Shown here in pieces: positions 46,704-55,141 of a stretch of DNA of 64,000 bases; position 1 is the stretch's first letter; the number at the start of each line of letters is the position of its first letter. Below the pieces are notes generated by a model. The model saw only the letters and a list, made by a program, of their open reading frames with translations, ran no database searches and was not told where the DNA came from. The translations under genes and the position numbers were made by a program. Source of the stretch: Kribbella solani (GTDB lineage: Bacteria; Actinomycetota; Actinomycetes; Propionibacteriales; Kribbellaceae); the NCBI RefSeq assembly GCF_014205295.1, contig NZ_JACHNF010000001.1:4154001-4218000 (forward strand). Direction: 5' to 3'.

Positions 46704-47677
46704 GGAAACACCTGGAGATCTTCCCGGTGACGGGACTGCCCGAAGTAGTGGCCGGCCAGGACCTGGCCGCGCTGATCGCGGACGGTACCGACCTGCGCGA
46801 CGGCGACGTCGTCTCGGTGACCTCGAAGATCGTCAGCAAGGCCGAGGGCAGGCTGACGTACGGGACCCGTCGCGAAGCCGTCGACGCCGAGCTCGTCCGG
46901 GTCGTCGCGCACCGCGGCGACACCCGGATCGTGCAGACCCGGCACGGCCTGGTGATGGCGGCCGCCGGGACCGATACGTCGAACACCGCGCCCGGAACGG
47001 TCCTGCTGCTGCCGGTCGACCCGGACGCGTCCGCGCGGCAACTGCGCGCGGCGCTGAAGGAGCGGTACGACGTCAACGTCGGCATCGTCATCACCGACAC
47101 CCTCGGCCGGCCGTGGCGCAACGGCCAGACGGACCTGGCGATCGGCGCCGCGGGCGTACGCGTCGTCGAGGACCTGCGCGGTACGACGGACAGCCACGGC
47201 AACGTACTTTCCGTCACCGAGCCCGCGCTCGCGGACGAGATCGCCAGCGCCAGTGAACTCGTCAAGGGCAAGGCCGATGGCGTACCGGTTGCCGTACTGC
47301 GCGGTCTTGACGACGCGGTGCTTGCGGTCGGCGAACACGGTCCGGGCGCTCGGGCGCTCGTACGCGACGCCGAGCGCGACATGTTCAGTTTGGGTACGCG
47401 GGAGGCGGCGCGGGCCGCCGTACTGGCCCGGAAGGCACCGGATGGGCCGCGGGAGGCCGATCCGGCGCTCTGGTCCGGGTTGCTGAACGAGGTCGAAGGG
47501 GTTCGGTTGTCGGTTGTTGACAACGCTGTCTCGGTGTTCGGCGACGAACCCGTCACGGTTGGGGTGGTGGCGGAGAAGCTGGCGGTGCTGCTGCACGCGG
47601 AGGGGTACGGCGTGACCGTACGGACCGGGCCGGGCAATGAGGCGACGGTCACGTTCGGCTCACGGTCTGCCCGGTAG
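46700..47677 (+). CDS. fbiB: F420-0:gamma-glutamyl ligase, short form without nitroreductase domain
   Basis: A 325-residue CofE-type ligase that adds glutamates to F420-0. The ligase core ([42 protein letters not shown]) fills residues 1–245. Actinobacterial FbiB usually has a further FMN-binding nitroreductase domain of about 200 residues that reduces dehydro-F420-0. Here the C-terminus is only about 80 residues ([20 protein letters not shown]…) and does not look like a nitroreductase. The gene is co-translated with fbiA. The reduction step must be done by another protein or not at all. Confidence 0.9.
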   Translation: MRKHLEIFPVTGLPEVVAGQDLAALIADGTDLRDGDVVSVTSKIVSKAEGRLTYGTRREAVDAELVRVVAHRGDTRIVQTRHGLVMAAAGTDTSNTAPGTVLLLPVDPDASARQLRAALKERYDVNVGIVITDTLGRPWRNGQTDLAIGAAGVRVVEDLRGTTDSHGNVLSVTEPALADEIASASELVKGKADGVPVAVLRGLDDAVLAVGEHGPGARALVRDAERDMFSLGTREAARAAVLARKAPDGPREADPALWSGLLNEVEGVRLSVVDNAVSVFGDEPVTVGVVAEKLAVLLHAEGYGVTVRTGPGNEATVTFGSRSAR

Positions 47678-47770
47678 CAAGTAGTTTTCTAGGCAACTTC
47701 TTAGGGTCGCCTCGTACACTGCCTTCGCACGGCGGCGCGGTGGCCGCCCTTAGCCGGGAAGACCAACACT

Positions 47771-48487
47771 GTGGGTAAAGCGTCGTCGCAGAAGCAGTCG
47801 CGCCGCGAAATGATCGAGAAGATGCAGCGTGAACAGGTCCGCGCGGACCGCCGCCGCACGATCCTGATCGTGGTGTGCTCCATCGTGGTCGGCCTGGCCA
47901 TCATCGCCTACCCGGCGATCAAGCTGATCCAGGATTCCCGGACCAAGAACCAGGCGCTCACCGACTTCGGCGTCGCGGCCGGTTCGGCGTCCTGCGACCC
48001 GGTCACCAACGACGAGGGCGGCGGCACCCAGGACCACCGGCCCGACGGCGAGAAGATCGCGTACGCGGTGTCGCCGCCGTCGTCCGGCCCGCACTACGCG
48101 GTCTGGGCGCCGTTCGACAAGAAGTTCTACTCGATGAGCGATCGCCCGGCGGTGGAGAACCTGGTCCACAACCTCGAGCACGGGTACACGATCCTCTGGT
48201 ACAAGGACACCCTGCCGCAGGACCAGATCGACCAGATCGAGAAGATCTCCAAGTCGAAGCTGCCCGACACGTCGATCGGCAAGTTCATCGCGGCACCGTT
48301 CAAGCAGGACGAAGGCAAGGGCTGGCCGGACGGCAAGAACATCGCCTTCGCCCACTGGAGCGCCCCCGACTCCGCCCAGAAGTCCTTCGGCCACCGCCAG
48401 TTCTGCGGCTCGGTCAGCGGCGACGCCCTCAAACAGTTCATGGAAAAGTACCCGGCCGCAGACGCCCAGGAACCCAACGGCGGCTGA
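47771..48487 (+). CDS. DUF3105 membrane-anchored extracytoplasmic protein
   Basis: A 238-residue protein. A basic cytoplasmic N-terminus with coiled-coil character (residues 1–28) leads to one helix (about 29–52) and the exported DUF3105 domain. Conserved features are the SGPHYAVWAPF motif, VENLVHNLEHGYTILWY and FAHWSAPD, with two cysteines that may pair. Histidines in HNLEHG could bind metal. The family is common in actinobacteria but unassigned. GTG start at 47771. It follows the fbi genes but with its own 93-base upstream region. Confidence 0.88.
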   Translation: MGKASSQKQSRREMIEKMQREQVRADRRRTILIVVCSIVVGLAIIAYPAIKLIQDSRTKNQALTDFGVAAGSASCDPVTNDEGGGTQDHRPDGEKIAYAVSPPSSGPHYAVWAPFDKKFYSMSDRPAVENLVHNLEHGYTILWYKDTLPQDQIDQIEKISKSKLPDTSIGKFIAAPFKQDEGKGWPDGKNIAFAHWSAPDSAQKSFGHRQFCGSVSGDALKQFMEKYPAADAQEPNGG

Positions 48488-48492
48488 CCCTG

Positions 48493-48514
48493 GCCGGCGC
48501 AGCAGAACGCCGGC
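48493..48514. terminator. Hairpin between DUF3105 and manC genes
   Basis: A perfect 7-bp stem GCCGGCG/CGCCGGC with an eight-base loop lies between two convergent stops. It is a modest bidirectional terminator candidate. Confidence 0.5.
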
Positions 48515-48533
48515 GTAGCTTCGCGTGGGGGGC

Positions 48534-49628
48534 TCAGATGTAGTTGGCGTGGTCTGACTGGACTTGGGCTACCAGGTCTTTTACGCGTTCGCCGTCTGAC
48601 AGTGGGCAGACCATCGTGACGTCCTGGGTGTGGACGATGATGTGGCTTCGTAGGCCGACGGCTGCCACCAGGTGGTCGGGGTCGTCCGTGACGATGATGT
48701 TGTCATGGGAGTCGAGCAAGCAGCTCAGCGTGCTGCTGTCGGTGCGGTTCCCGTCCGGATCCGCCTCGTACGTGTCAGCGAGCGCCGCCCAGGAACCGAC
48801 ATCGAGCCAATGCACGGGCATCGGGACGACCACCACATCAGCGTCCACTTTGCCCTGCGAAGCCGGCTCCATCACCGCGTAGTCGACGCTGATCTTGCGC
48901 AGGTTCGGGTAGATCTCCGCCAGCGTCGCATCGCGCGCCGGCGTGTCCCAAACAGCCGCGACCTCGCGCAGCTTGGCGGCCGACTCCGGCAACAGTGTGT
49001 CGAGTACGTTCAGCACCGTCGACGCCCGCCAAACGAACATCCCGGAGTTCCACCAGAACCGCCCAGTGGCCAGGTACTCCTCGGCCGTCGCCCGGTCCGG
49101 CTTCTCGCGGAAACGGTCCACGACGAAGGCGTTCGTACCCTCGATCGCCGCGCCCCGCTCGATGTATCCGAGTCCGGTATGCGGATGCGTCGGCTCGATG
49201 CCGAACGTCACGAGCGACTGCCCGCGCGCCTCCACCACCTCGAAGCCGTGCTCGATCGCCGCCCGGAACTCGTCCTCGGGGCTGATCAGGTGATCCGAAC
49301 CGACGAACGCCACCACCGCGTCCGGATCGTTGCGGGCAACCACCGCGGACGCCAGGCCGACCGCGTTCGCGGTGTCGCGCCGGGCCGGTTCGCCGATGAT
49401 GTTGTGCGCACCCAGCTCGGGCAGCTCCTTGCGGACGACATCCGTGTACGCGCCGACCGTGCACACGTAGATGTTGTCCGGGTCGACCAGACCGCTCAGG
49501 CGGTTGTACGCCACCCGAAGCAGCGACTGTCCTGCTGCCAGCGGTAGCACCTGCTTCGGCCGGTCGTCCCGCGACATCGGCCACAGCCGCGTACCCGAAC
49601 CACCCGCCAGGATCACCACGTTTCGCAT
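48534..49628 (-). CDS. manC: Mannose-1-phosphate guanylyltransferase
   Basis: A 364-residue nucleotidyltransferase making GDP-mannose from GTP and mannose-1-phosphate. The pyrophosphorylase signature GGSGTRLWP is at residues 9–17 with RPKQ at 23–26; further motifs are VAFVGSDHLI, GYIERG and FREKPD. The bacterial isomerase domain found in ManC fusions is absent, which fits a separate manA. ATG 49628 (MRNVVILAGG) is the family start. A palindromic repeat sits immediately upstream in the 5' region. It completes the manA–manB–manC route in this window. Confidence 0.95.
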   Translation of the reverse strand: MRNVVILAGGSGTRLWPMSRDDRPKQVLPLAAGQSLLRVAYNRLSGLVDPDNIYVCTVGAYTDVVRKELPELGAHNIIGEPARRDTANAVGLASAVVARNDPDAVVAFVGSDHLISPEDEFRAAIEHGFEVVEARGQSLVTFGIEPTHPHTGLGYIERGAAIEGTNAFVVDRFREKPDRATAEEYLATGRFWWNSGMFVWRASTVLNVLDTLLPESAAKLREVAAVWDTPARDATLAEIYPNLRKISVDYAVMEPASQGKVDADVVVVPMPVHWLDVGSWAALADTYEADPDGNRTDSSTLSCLLDSHDNIIVTDDPDHLVAAVGLRSHIIVHTQDVTMVCPLSDGERVKDLVAQVQSDHANYI

Positions 49629-49666
49629 GAGCACAAACCCTACCGGCGCGCTTGCCCCCGCCACGA

Positions 49667-49703
49667 CAGGGTTGCCCCCTGAAAATTCGAGGGGACAACC
49701 CTG
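49667..49703. repeat. Palindromic repeat related to the one at 22745–22833
   Basis: Arms 49667–49680 and 49690–49703 match in 13 of 14 positions around a nine-base loop. Weaker symmetry extends to about 49637–49738. Arm sequence, loop length and the flanking CGGAGGGTTCGG-type end are shared with the 22.7-kb element. It lies 39 bases upstream of the manC start, so it could fold in the manC leader or end transcription of the CNNM operon. Confidence 0.65.
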
Positions 49704-49787
49704 CGGCTCCGGGGATGCCCCTTCAAACGGAGGGTTCGGCGGCGACAGCGGATCGGCGAGCGGGGCGGGTGCGTGGGGGTGTTCGGG

Positions 49788-50897
49788 TCAGGTGGGGCGG
49801 GTGGCGGTGATGATGGGGTCGGTTTCGTCGTCGAACTCGCCGATTACTTCCTCGAGGAGGTCTTCGAGGGCTACTACGCCGATCGCGGTGCCGTCGCCGC
49901 AGACGACCGCGAGTTGGGAGCGCTCCTCGCGCATGGTGCGGATCGCGGTTGCGACCGGGGTGCGCTCGCCGAGTTCGAGGGCCGGCATCATCAGGTCGGA
50001 CGCGCGGCTGGTGGTGTCGCCGGCGGTCGTCACCCGGGCCGCGTCGCGTACGTGCACGATCCCGCAGATCACCTTCGGCAGCGCGTCGCCGGCAACCGTG
50101 GCTCCGCCGGGCGGCCCGGCCGGCTCCCCGGTTCGAACCACGGCGAGCCGGGAGTGACCTTCCCGGCGGCTGGTCAGCTCGACTTCCCGGGCCGTCGCGG
50201 CCACGGGGACCGTTGACAGCTGGGCGATCGGCGTCATCACCTGGCCGACCGTGGTGTTCTGCAGGGCGAGCATGGCGGTGAGGAGCTCGTGTTCGGGTTC
50301 CTCCAGCGTGCCGTGTTCGCGGGACGACTCGATCAGCAACCGGAGCTCGTCGGGCCCGTGGGCGTTGGCGATCTCGTTCTGCGGGGTGACGCCGACCAGC
50401 CGGATGCACAGGTTGGCGATCCAGTTGAGCATGCTGAGCAACGGCCGGAACACGTACGTGAACCCGCGGAACGGCATCGCGAGGATCAGCGCCGAACGTT
50501 CCGGGTTGCTGATCGCCCAGGACTTCGGCGCCATCTCGCCGAGGAGTACGTGCAGCAGACCGATACCGCCGACCGCGATGATCAGCGCGATCACATGGCC
50601 GACGCCCTCCGGGATGTGCGCGAGCTCGAACAGCGGGTGCAACAGGTGCGCGATCGCGGGCTCGCTCAGCGAACCCAGGCCCAGCGTGCACAGCGTGATG
50701 CCGAGCTGCGCGCCCGCGAGCATCAGCGACAGTTCGCTGACGCCGGCGATCGCGGATCGCGCCGACCGGCTGCCGGACGCGGCCAGTTCTTCCAGCCGGT
50801 GCCGTTTGGACGCGACCAGCGCGAACTCGGCCGCGACGAAGAACCCGTTCAGCGCCAGCAGTACGACGGAAATGATCAATGCCAGCGTCGTACTCAT
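49788..50897 (-). CDS. CNNM/HlyC-type membrane protein with CBS domains (second copy)
   Basis: A 369-residue protein of the CNNM transport family. The DUF21 membrane domain (about residues 1–185, ALNGFFVAAEFALVASKRHR, GAQLGITLCTLGLGSLSEP) is followed by a CBS pair (MTPIAQLSTVP … LAVVCGDGTAIGVVALEDLLEEVIGEFDDE). The C-terminal CorC/HlyC domain of the first copy is missing, which makes this the shorter type. Bacterial relatives export magnesium or sodium. The ATG overlaps the stop of the longer paralogue by four bases, so the two probably form a heterodimer. Confidence 0.9.
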   Translation of the reverse strand: MSTTLALIISVVLLALNGFFVAAEFALVASKRHRLEELAASGSRSARSAIAGVSELSLMLAGAQLGITLCTLGLGSLSEPAIAHLLHPLFELAHIPEGVGHVIALIIAVGGIGLLHVLLGEMAPKSWAISNPERSALILAMPFRGFTYVFRPLLSMLNWIANLCIRLVGVTPQNEIANAHGPDELRLLIESSREHGTLEEPEHELLTAMLALQNTTVGQVMTPIAQLSTVPVAATAREVELTSRREGHSRLAVVRTGEPAGPPGGATVAGDALPKVICGIVHVRDAARVTTAGDTTSRASDLMMPALELGERTPVATAIRTMREERSQLAVVCGDGTAIGVVALEDLLEEVIGEFDDETDPIITATRPT

Positions 50898-52231
50898 GCG
50901 ATCCGCTCCATCAGGACGATCTCGGGTACGCGGCGTTCGATGCTCTGTACGGTCAACCGGACGAACTCTTCGGGCACCGGCCTGCCGTCGTGATCGATCC
51001 GCGACGGGAGGTCCACGACAAGCGTGTCGCCGATCACCGGGATGCGGCCGAGTCGCGCCATCACCAGCCCGGACACGGTTTCGTAGTCGTCGCTTTCCGG
51101 CAGCTGCACCCCGGTCGCCTCCGCGACCTCGTCGAGCCGCCATCTGGCGGGTACGACCCACGAACCGTCGCCGCCCTGCACCAGACCGGTTTCGGGCAGA
51201 TCGTCCTCGTCGCGGATCTCGCCGACCAGTTCCTCGGCGATGTCCTCCAGCGACACGATCCCGGCGAATCCGCCGTACTCGTCGACGACGATCGCGAGCT
51301 GCCGGCGCGCGGTCCGGAGCCGTTCCAGTACGCCGGGCAGCGGCAACGTCGTCGGTACGGCGACCGGCGGCGACGCCAACGTACCGACCGAGATGGACGC
51401 CCGGTCGGCGGGTTCGAGCTCGACCACGTCGCCGATCGCGACCACGCCGATCACCTCGTCCACCGAGTCCCCGATCACCGGGAACCGGGAGTGCCCGGTG
51501 TCCTGCAGCTCGACCACCCGGGTCAGCGGCTCGTCGCGGTGCATGGTGATCACGTCGACGCGCGGAACCATCGCCTCACCGGCAGTCCGGCCGCGGAAGT
51601 CCAGGCCGCGGTCGAGCAGCCGCATCGTGTCCTGGTCCAGCAGTCCTTGTTCGTAGGAGGTCTCGATGATCCGGTCCAGCTCCTGCGGCGTCGCGCCCTG
51701 GGGCAGTTCCTCGACCGGCTCGATCCCGACCCGGCGCAGGATCCGGTTCGACGCCGAGTCGAACAGGTGGATCAGCGGACCGGCGATGGTCAGGTACCAG
51801 AGGGTCGAGCGAGCCAGCCAGAGCGCGACCGCCTCGGCCCTCGCGATCGACAGGTTCTTCGGGGCCAGCTCACCGAACACCATCTGGATGATTGTTGCCA
51901 GCAGCAACGCCAGGACCACCGAAACCGACCTGCTGACGGCTTCGGGCACCCCGGCGCCACCCATCAGGTGCTCCAGGCCTTCACCGAGGTACGGCTCGGC
52001 GAAGTAGCCGGCCAGCAGCGCGGTGACGGTGATACCGACCTGCGCGCCGGACAGCATGAACGACAGCCGGGCGGTCACCTTCAGCGCGCGGGCGGCCGCG
52101 GCGTTCCCCTCCTCGGCGAGGGTCCGCAACCGGCTTCGGTCGACGGCGACGTAGGCGAATTCTTGCGAGACGAAGTAGCCAGTGGCAACGGTCAGCACCA
52201 GGATCAGGCCCAGGCCGGCCAGGATCAACAT
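50894..52231 (-). CDS. CNNM/HlyC-type membrane protein with CBS and CorC_HlyC domains
   Basis: A 445-residue paralogue of the preceding protein. A DUF21 domain (VSQEFAYVAVDRSRL, SGAQVGITVTALLAGYFAEP) is followed by a CBS pair (MVPRVDVITMHRDEPLTRV … LAIVVDEYGGFAGIVSLEDIAEELVGEIRDE) and the CorC_HlyC domain ending near VLMERIA. I start it at ATG 52231; a TTG six bases upstream is possible. It lies nine bases after the siderophore-interacting gene and so may be transcribed from that iron-regulated promoter. Confidence 0.9.
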   Translation of the reverse strand: MLILAGLGLILVLTVATGYFVSQEFAYVAVDRSRLRTLAEEGNAAAARALKVTARLSFMLSGAQVGITVTALLAGYFAEPYLGEGLEHLMGGAGVPEAVSRSVSVVLALLLATIIQMVFGELAPKNLSIARAEAVALWLARSTLWYLTIAGPLIHLFDSASNRILRRVGIEPVEELPQGATPQELDRIIETSYEQGLLDQDTMRLLDRGLDFRGRTAGEAMVPRVDVITMHRDEPLTRVVELQDTGHSRFPVIGDSVDEVIGVVAIGDVVELEPADRASISVGTLASPPVAVPTTLPLPGVLERLRTARRQLAIVVDEYGGFAGIVSLEDIAEELVGEIRDEDDLPETGLVQGGDGSWVVPARWRLDEVAEATGVQLPESDDYETVSGLVMARLGRIPVIGDTLVVDLPSRIDHDGRPVPEEFVRLTVQSIERRVPEIVLMERIA

Positions 52232-52240
52232 GATCAAACC

Positions 52241-53128
52241 CTATGAGAACTCCAGCGCCTGCAGTACGGCGGGGTCGGTCGCGTCCAGTCCCTGCTCGGT
52301 CGCCTGGGTGTACCACTTCATCCGCTCCGCGTCCCCGCGCTCGGCCGTCGCGCCGGCGATCCAGTACGCGACCGTGTGCAGATCGTCACGGCCCACCCTG
52401 AGCTCGCCGGCCAGGTACGGGCGGATCGCGCGAACCACACCGGCCTCGGCCGCGCACCATGCCTGCAATCGTCCGGGCGGCCGCCGGTACGCGCGAACGG
52501 CCTGCTCCAGGACACTGCCCGGACCGGTGACCGGCGGTGCATGTACCCAGTGCACGTCGCCCTTGACCAGCGCCTGCTCGGCCGGTGACTCGGCCTGCAA
52601 GATGACGGTCGACGGTACGTCGAGGGTGTCGACGATGCTCGCGATCGCCGGGAGCGAGGTGGAGTCGCCGATCAGCAGGTGGTGGTCCACGTCGCCGGCG
52701 TGGAACTCGCGGCGGATTCCGAACAGTACGAGGGTGTCGCCGGGGCGGGTGTGGTTCAGCCAGGTGATCGCCGGGCCGGTGCCGTGGTGGGCGACGTCGA
52801 AGCTGAGGCGGCGGGTGGATGGGTCGAACGCGCGGACGGTGAAGGCGCGCATCAGCGGTGCCGGTCGGTCCTGCGGCCAGACCGGTGCTCCGGTCGGTGC
52901 GATCTTGGGCATGCGTACGCTGCCGGTGCCGGTGGGCGGGATGACCAGTTTGAACGCGTCGGCCGGGCGGATCGTGCGGTACGCGGCCAGGCCGTCGCCC
53001 TGTACGGTCACGCGGCTGAAATGCGCGGTCAGCGGTTCGACTGCCTCGACCCGGACCGGGCAGATCACCCGGGAGTCGCCGGAGCGGGTCAGCCGTCTGA
53101 TCTCACCGCGGATCGTCGTTCCCGTCAC
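52241..53128 (-). CDS. Siderophore-interacting protein (FAD ferric-siderophore reductase type)
   Basis: A 295-residue SIP-family reductase that releases iron from ferric siderophores in the cytoplasm. The FAD-binding part (FSRVTVQGDGLAAYRTIRPA, MRAFTVRAFD) is followed by an NAD(P)H-binding part (HHLLIGDSTSLPAIASIVD) and a C-terminal helix motif KWYTQATEQGLD. An IdeR-type iron box abuts the GTG at 53128. Because a box so close would overlap the coding start, the true start may be GTG 53068, 20 codons on. Two CNNM genes follow closely. Confidence 0.9.
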   Translation of the reverse strand: MTGTTIRGEIRRLTRSGDSRVICPVRVEAVEPLTAHFSRVTVQGDGLAAYRTIRPADAFKLVIPPTGTGSVRMPKIAPTGAPVWPQDRPAPLMRAFTVRAFDPSTRRLSFDVAHHGTGPAITWLNHTRPGDTLVLFGIRREFHAGDVDHHLLIGDSTSLPAIASIVDTLDVPSTVILQAESPAEQALVKGDVHWVHAPPVTGPGSVLEQAVRAYRRPPGRLQAWCAAEAGVVRAIRPYLAGELRVGRDDLHTVAYWIAGATAERGDAERMKWYTQATEQGLDATDPAVLQALEFS

Positions 53129-53147
53129 GAAAGTTAGGCTAACCTAA
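53129..53147. promoter_or_regulatory. IdeR/DmdR iron box
   Basis: The site matches 16 of 19 positions of the IdeR/DmdR consensus TTAGGTTAGSCTAACCTAA, with an unbroken 14-base match at 53134–53147. It lies directly upstream of the siderophore-interacting gene and inside the 41-base gap after tatA. Iron-loaded IdeR bound here would repress uptake genes when iron is plentiful. Confidence 0.85.
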
Positions 53148-53169
53148 CCAACGACGGGTGACGAGGCCC

Positions 53170-53577
53170 TTACCGAGGCGTGGACGCCTCCGGCGGTTCC
53201 GCCCCGGATTGCACTGGCGGAGCGGGCGGCGCCGACTGAACCGGCCGATCCTGAACGGGTGCCTGGGGCTGAACCGACTGGGGCTGAACCGGCTGGGGCT
53301 GAACCGGCCGGGGCTGGACCGACTGCTGGACCGGCTGCGATTGCGGCTTTGATTGCGGCTGTGATTGCGGCTGGGCCGCCTGCATCGGCTGGGTTTGTGC
53401 TGTTACCTGGGCGGGCTGCTCGTCGTCGTCGCCGTTGCGGGCTTTTTCGAACTCCTTCATCGCCCGGGCCGCGTTCTTGGTCAGTTCGGGCAGTTTCTTC
53501 GCGCCGAACAGCAGGATCACGATGACCAGGATGACGATCCATTCGCCGCCTTCGGGCAGCGCGAGCTGTACCACCAT
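53170..53577 (-). CDS. tatA: Twin-arginine translocase subunit TatA with Gln/Pro-rich tail
   Basis: A 135-residue pore-forming subunit of the Tat system. The membrane helix (about residues 11–27, GGEWIVILVIVILLFG) is followed by the FGAKKLPEL hinge and amphipathic helix (TKNAARAMKEFEKARNG). An unusually long low-complexity tail of Gln, Pro, Val and Ser (QPQSQPQSKPQSQ, VQPQPVQPQSVQPQ) occupies residues 60–125. I chose ATG 53577 (MVVQLALPEGG) with AGAAGG upstream. TatB and TatC are not in the window, so this may be one of several TatA copies. Confidence 0.9.
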   Translation of the reverse strand: MVVQLALPEGGEWIVILVIVILLFGAKKLPELTKNAARAMKEFEKARNGDDDEQPAQVTAQTQPMQAAQPQSQPQSKPQSQPVQQSVQPRPVQPQPVQPQSVQPQAPVQDRPVQSAPPAPPVQSGAEPPEASTPR

Positions 53578-53645
53578 GACAAGCCTTCTTCCGAGCGGAT
53601 TCACTTTCCACGGTACGCCGCGCCCGGAACCGTAGGGTGGGCCAT

Positions 53646-54338
53646 ATGTCACGAATCCTGCCCGAGCTGTTCGCGGCCGCGGTCCGGCGCGACGGCGGCG
53701 CCCCGTTCCTGACCCACTACGACGACGCGAGCGGCGAACGGATCGAGCTGAGCGCGGTCACCACCGCGAACTGGGTCGCCAAGACCGCGAACCTGCTGGT
53801 CGACGAGTACGACCTGGAGACCGGCGAAACGGTCGCGATCGGCCTCCCACCGCACTGGCTGGGCGTCGTCTGGGCGCTGTCCGCCTGGTCGGCCGGCGCG
53901 GGCCTGACCAGCGGTACGGGCACGCTGGCGATCACCGGCCCGGACGTCGCGATCCGTGGCGAACGCGAGACGATCGCCTCGGCGCTGCTCCCGCTCGGCG
54001 GCCGCTTCCGGGATCCGTTGCCGGACGGCGTGCACGACTTCGGCGCGGAGGTCTACAACCATCCCGACCTGTTCGTCCCGTTCGACCCACCGACGCCCAC
54101 CTCACCCGCGTACGACGAACTCACCCACGAGGATCTGATCGGTACGGCGGAACCCGTCCGGGACCGAATCCTGGTCACCCGGACGCTGACCGACCGGGAC
54201 GGTCTCGCGCTGCTGGTCGGCGTGATCTCCGGAGGTGGTTCGATCGTGCTCTGCCGCAATCTGGACACCAGCAAGCTGGAGCGCCGGGTCGCGGACGAGA
54301 AGGTCGATCGGGTGCTCAGTCAACTGACGGAGGGGTAG
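53646..54338 (+). CDS. TIGR03089 family protein
   Basis: A 230-residue protein of an actinobacteria-specific family that resembles the N-terminal part of AMP-binding acyl ligases (PELFAAAVRRDGGAPFLTHY, TANWVAKTANLLVDEYDLETG, ETVAIGLPPHWLGVVWALSAW). The ATP-binding and C-terminal ligase domains are absent, so it cannot be a standard synthetase. ATG 53646 is preferred over an upstream GTG. The next gene starts one base after its stop. Function unknown; it is the counterpart of a gene next to the LCP gene in mycobacteria. Confidence 0.88.
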   Translation: MSRILPELFAAAVRRDGGAPFLTHYDDASGERIELSAVTTANWVAKTANLLVDEYDLETGETVAIGLPPHWLGVVWALSAWSAGAGLTSGTGTLAITGPDVAIRGERETIASALLPLGGRFRDPLPDGVHDFGAEVYNHPDLFVPFDPPTPTSPAYDELTHEDLIGTAEPVRDRILVTRTLTDRDGLALLVGVISGGGSIVLCRNLDTSKLERRVADEKVDRVLSQLTEG

Positions 54339-54339
54339 C

Positions 54340-55119
54340 GTGCGGCGGTTCGAGGGGAAGGTCGCGCTGGTCACGGCGGCCGCGCAGGGGATCGGGGCGG
54401 CGGTCGCGCGGCGGCTCGCGGACGAGGGCGCGGCCGTGGTGGTCACGGATCCGCAGGAGGACAAGCTCGGCGCGCTCGCGGCCGAGATCGGTACGGAGGC
54501 GCTCGCCGTCCGGGTGGACGTGACGAGCCGGGACGACGTGGACGCCGCGGTCGCGGCAGCGGTCGAGCGGTTCGGCCGGCTGGACGTGGTGGTGAACAAC
54601 GCCGGCGGGTGCCTGATCGCGCCGTCGCCCGAGGACACGCCCGACGAGCTCTGGCAGGCCCAGCTGGACCTGACGCTGATCGGCGCCTCGCGCTGCATCC
54701 AGGCCGCGCTGCCGCAACTGGTGAAGCATCGCGGCAACGTGGTGACGATCAGTTCGGTGAACGCGATCGGTGCCTTCGGCAACATCGAGTACTCCGCCGC
54801 CAAGGCCGGCCAGATCGCGATGAGCGTCAACTACGCGGCCCGGTACGGCGAGCTCGGCGTCCGCTTCAATGTCGTTGCCCCGGGCACCATTCGGACGCCG
54901 ATCTGGGATCACCAGCCGGGGACCCTGGAGCGGTTCTCGAAGCTGTACCCGCTCGGCCGGGTCGGCGAGCCCGCGGACATCGCCGCCGCGGTCGCGTTCC
55001 TGGCCTCCGCCGACGCGTCCTGGATCACCGGCCACACGCTGCCGGTCGAAGGTGGCGTTCTCACCGGCCCGGGCGGGCTGGACCTCGGAACGTCCGGCTA
55101 CTTCAAGAAGGAGTACTGA
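54340..55119 (+). CDS. SDR family oxidoreductase
   Basis: A 259-residue classical short-chain dehydrogenase. The cofactor loop is VTAAAQGIGAAVARRLA; D37 after the second strand suggests NAD preference. NNAGG is at 86–90, catalytic residues are S138/S139, Y151 and K155 (EYSAAKAG), and the C-terminus shows FLASADASWITGHTLPVEGG. GTG start at 54340, one base after the TIGR03089 stop, so the two form an operon. The substrate cannot be inferred. Confidence 0.93.
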   Translation: MRRFEGKVALVTAAAQGIGAAVARRLADEGAAVVVTDPQEDKLGALAAEIGTEALAVRVDVTSRDDVDAAVAAAVERFGRLDVVVNNAGGCLIAPSPEDTPDELWQAQLDLTLIGASRCIQAALPQLVKHRGNVVTISSVNAIGAFGNIEYSAAKAGQIAMSVNYAARYGELGVRFNVVAPGTIRTPIWDHQPGTLERFSKLYPLGRVGEPADIAAAVAFLASADASWITGHTLPVEGGVLTGPGGLDLGTSGYFKKEY

Positions 55120-55141
55120 CTTCCGAAGCAGACCGGCCGGC

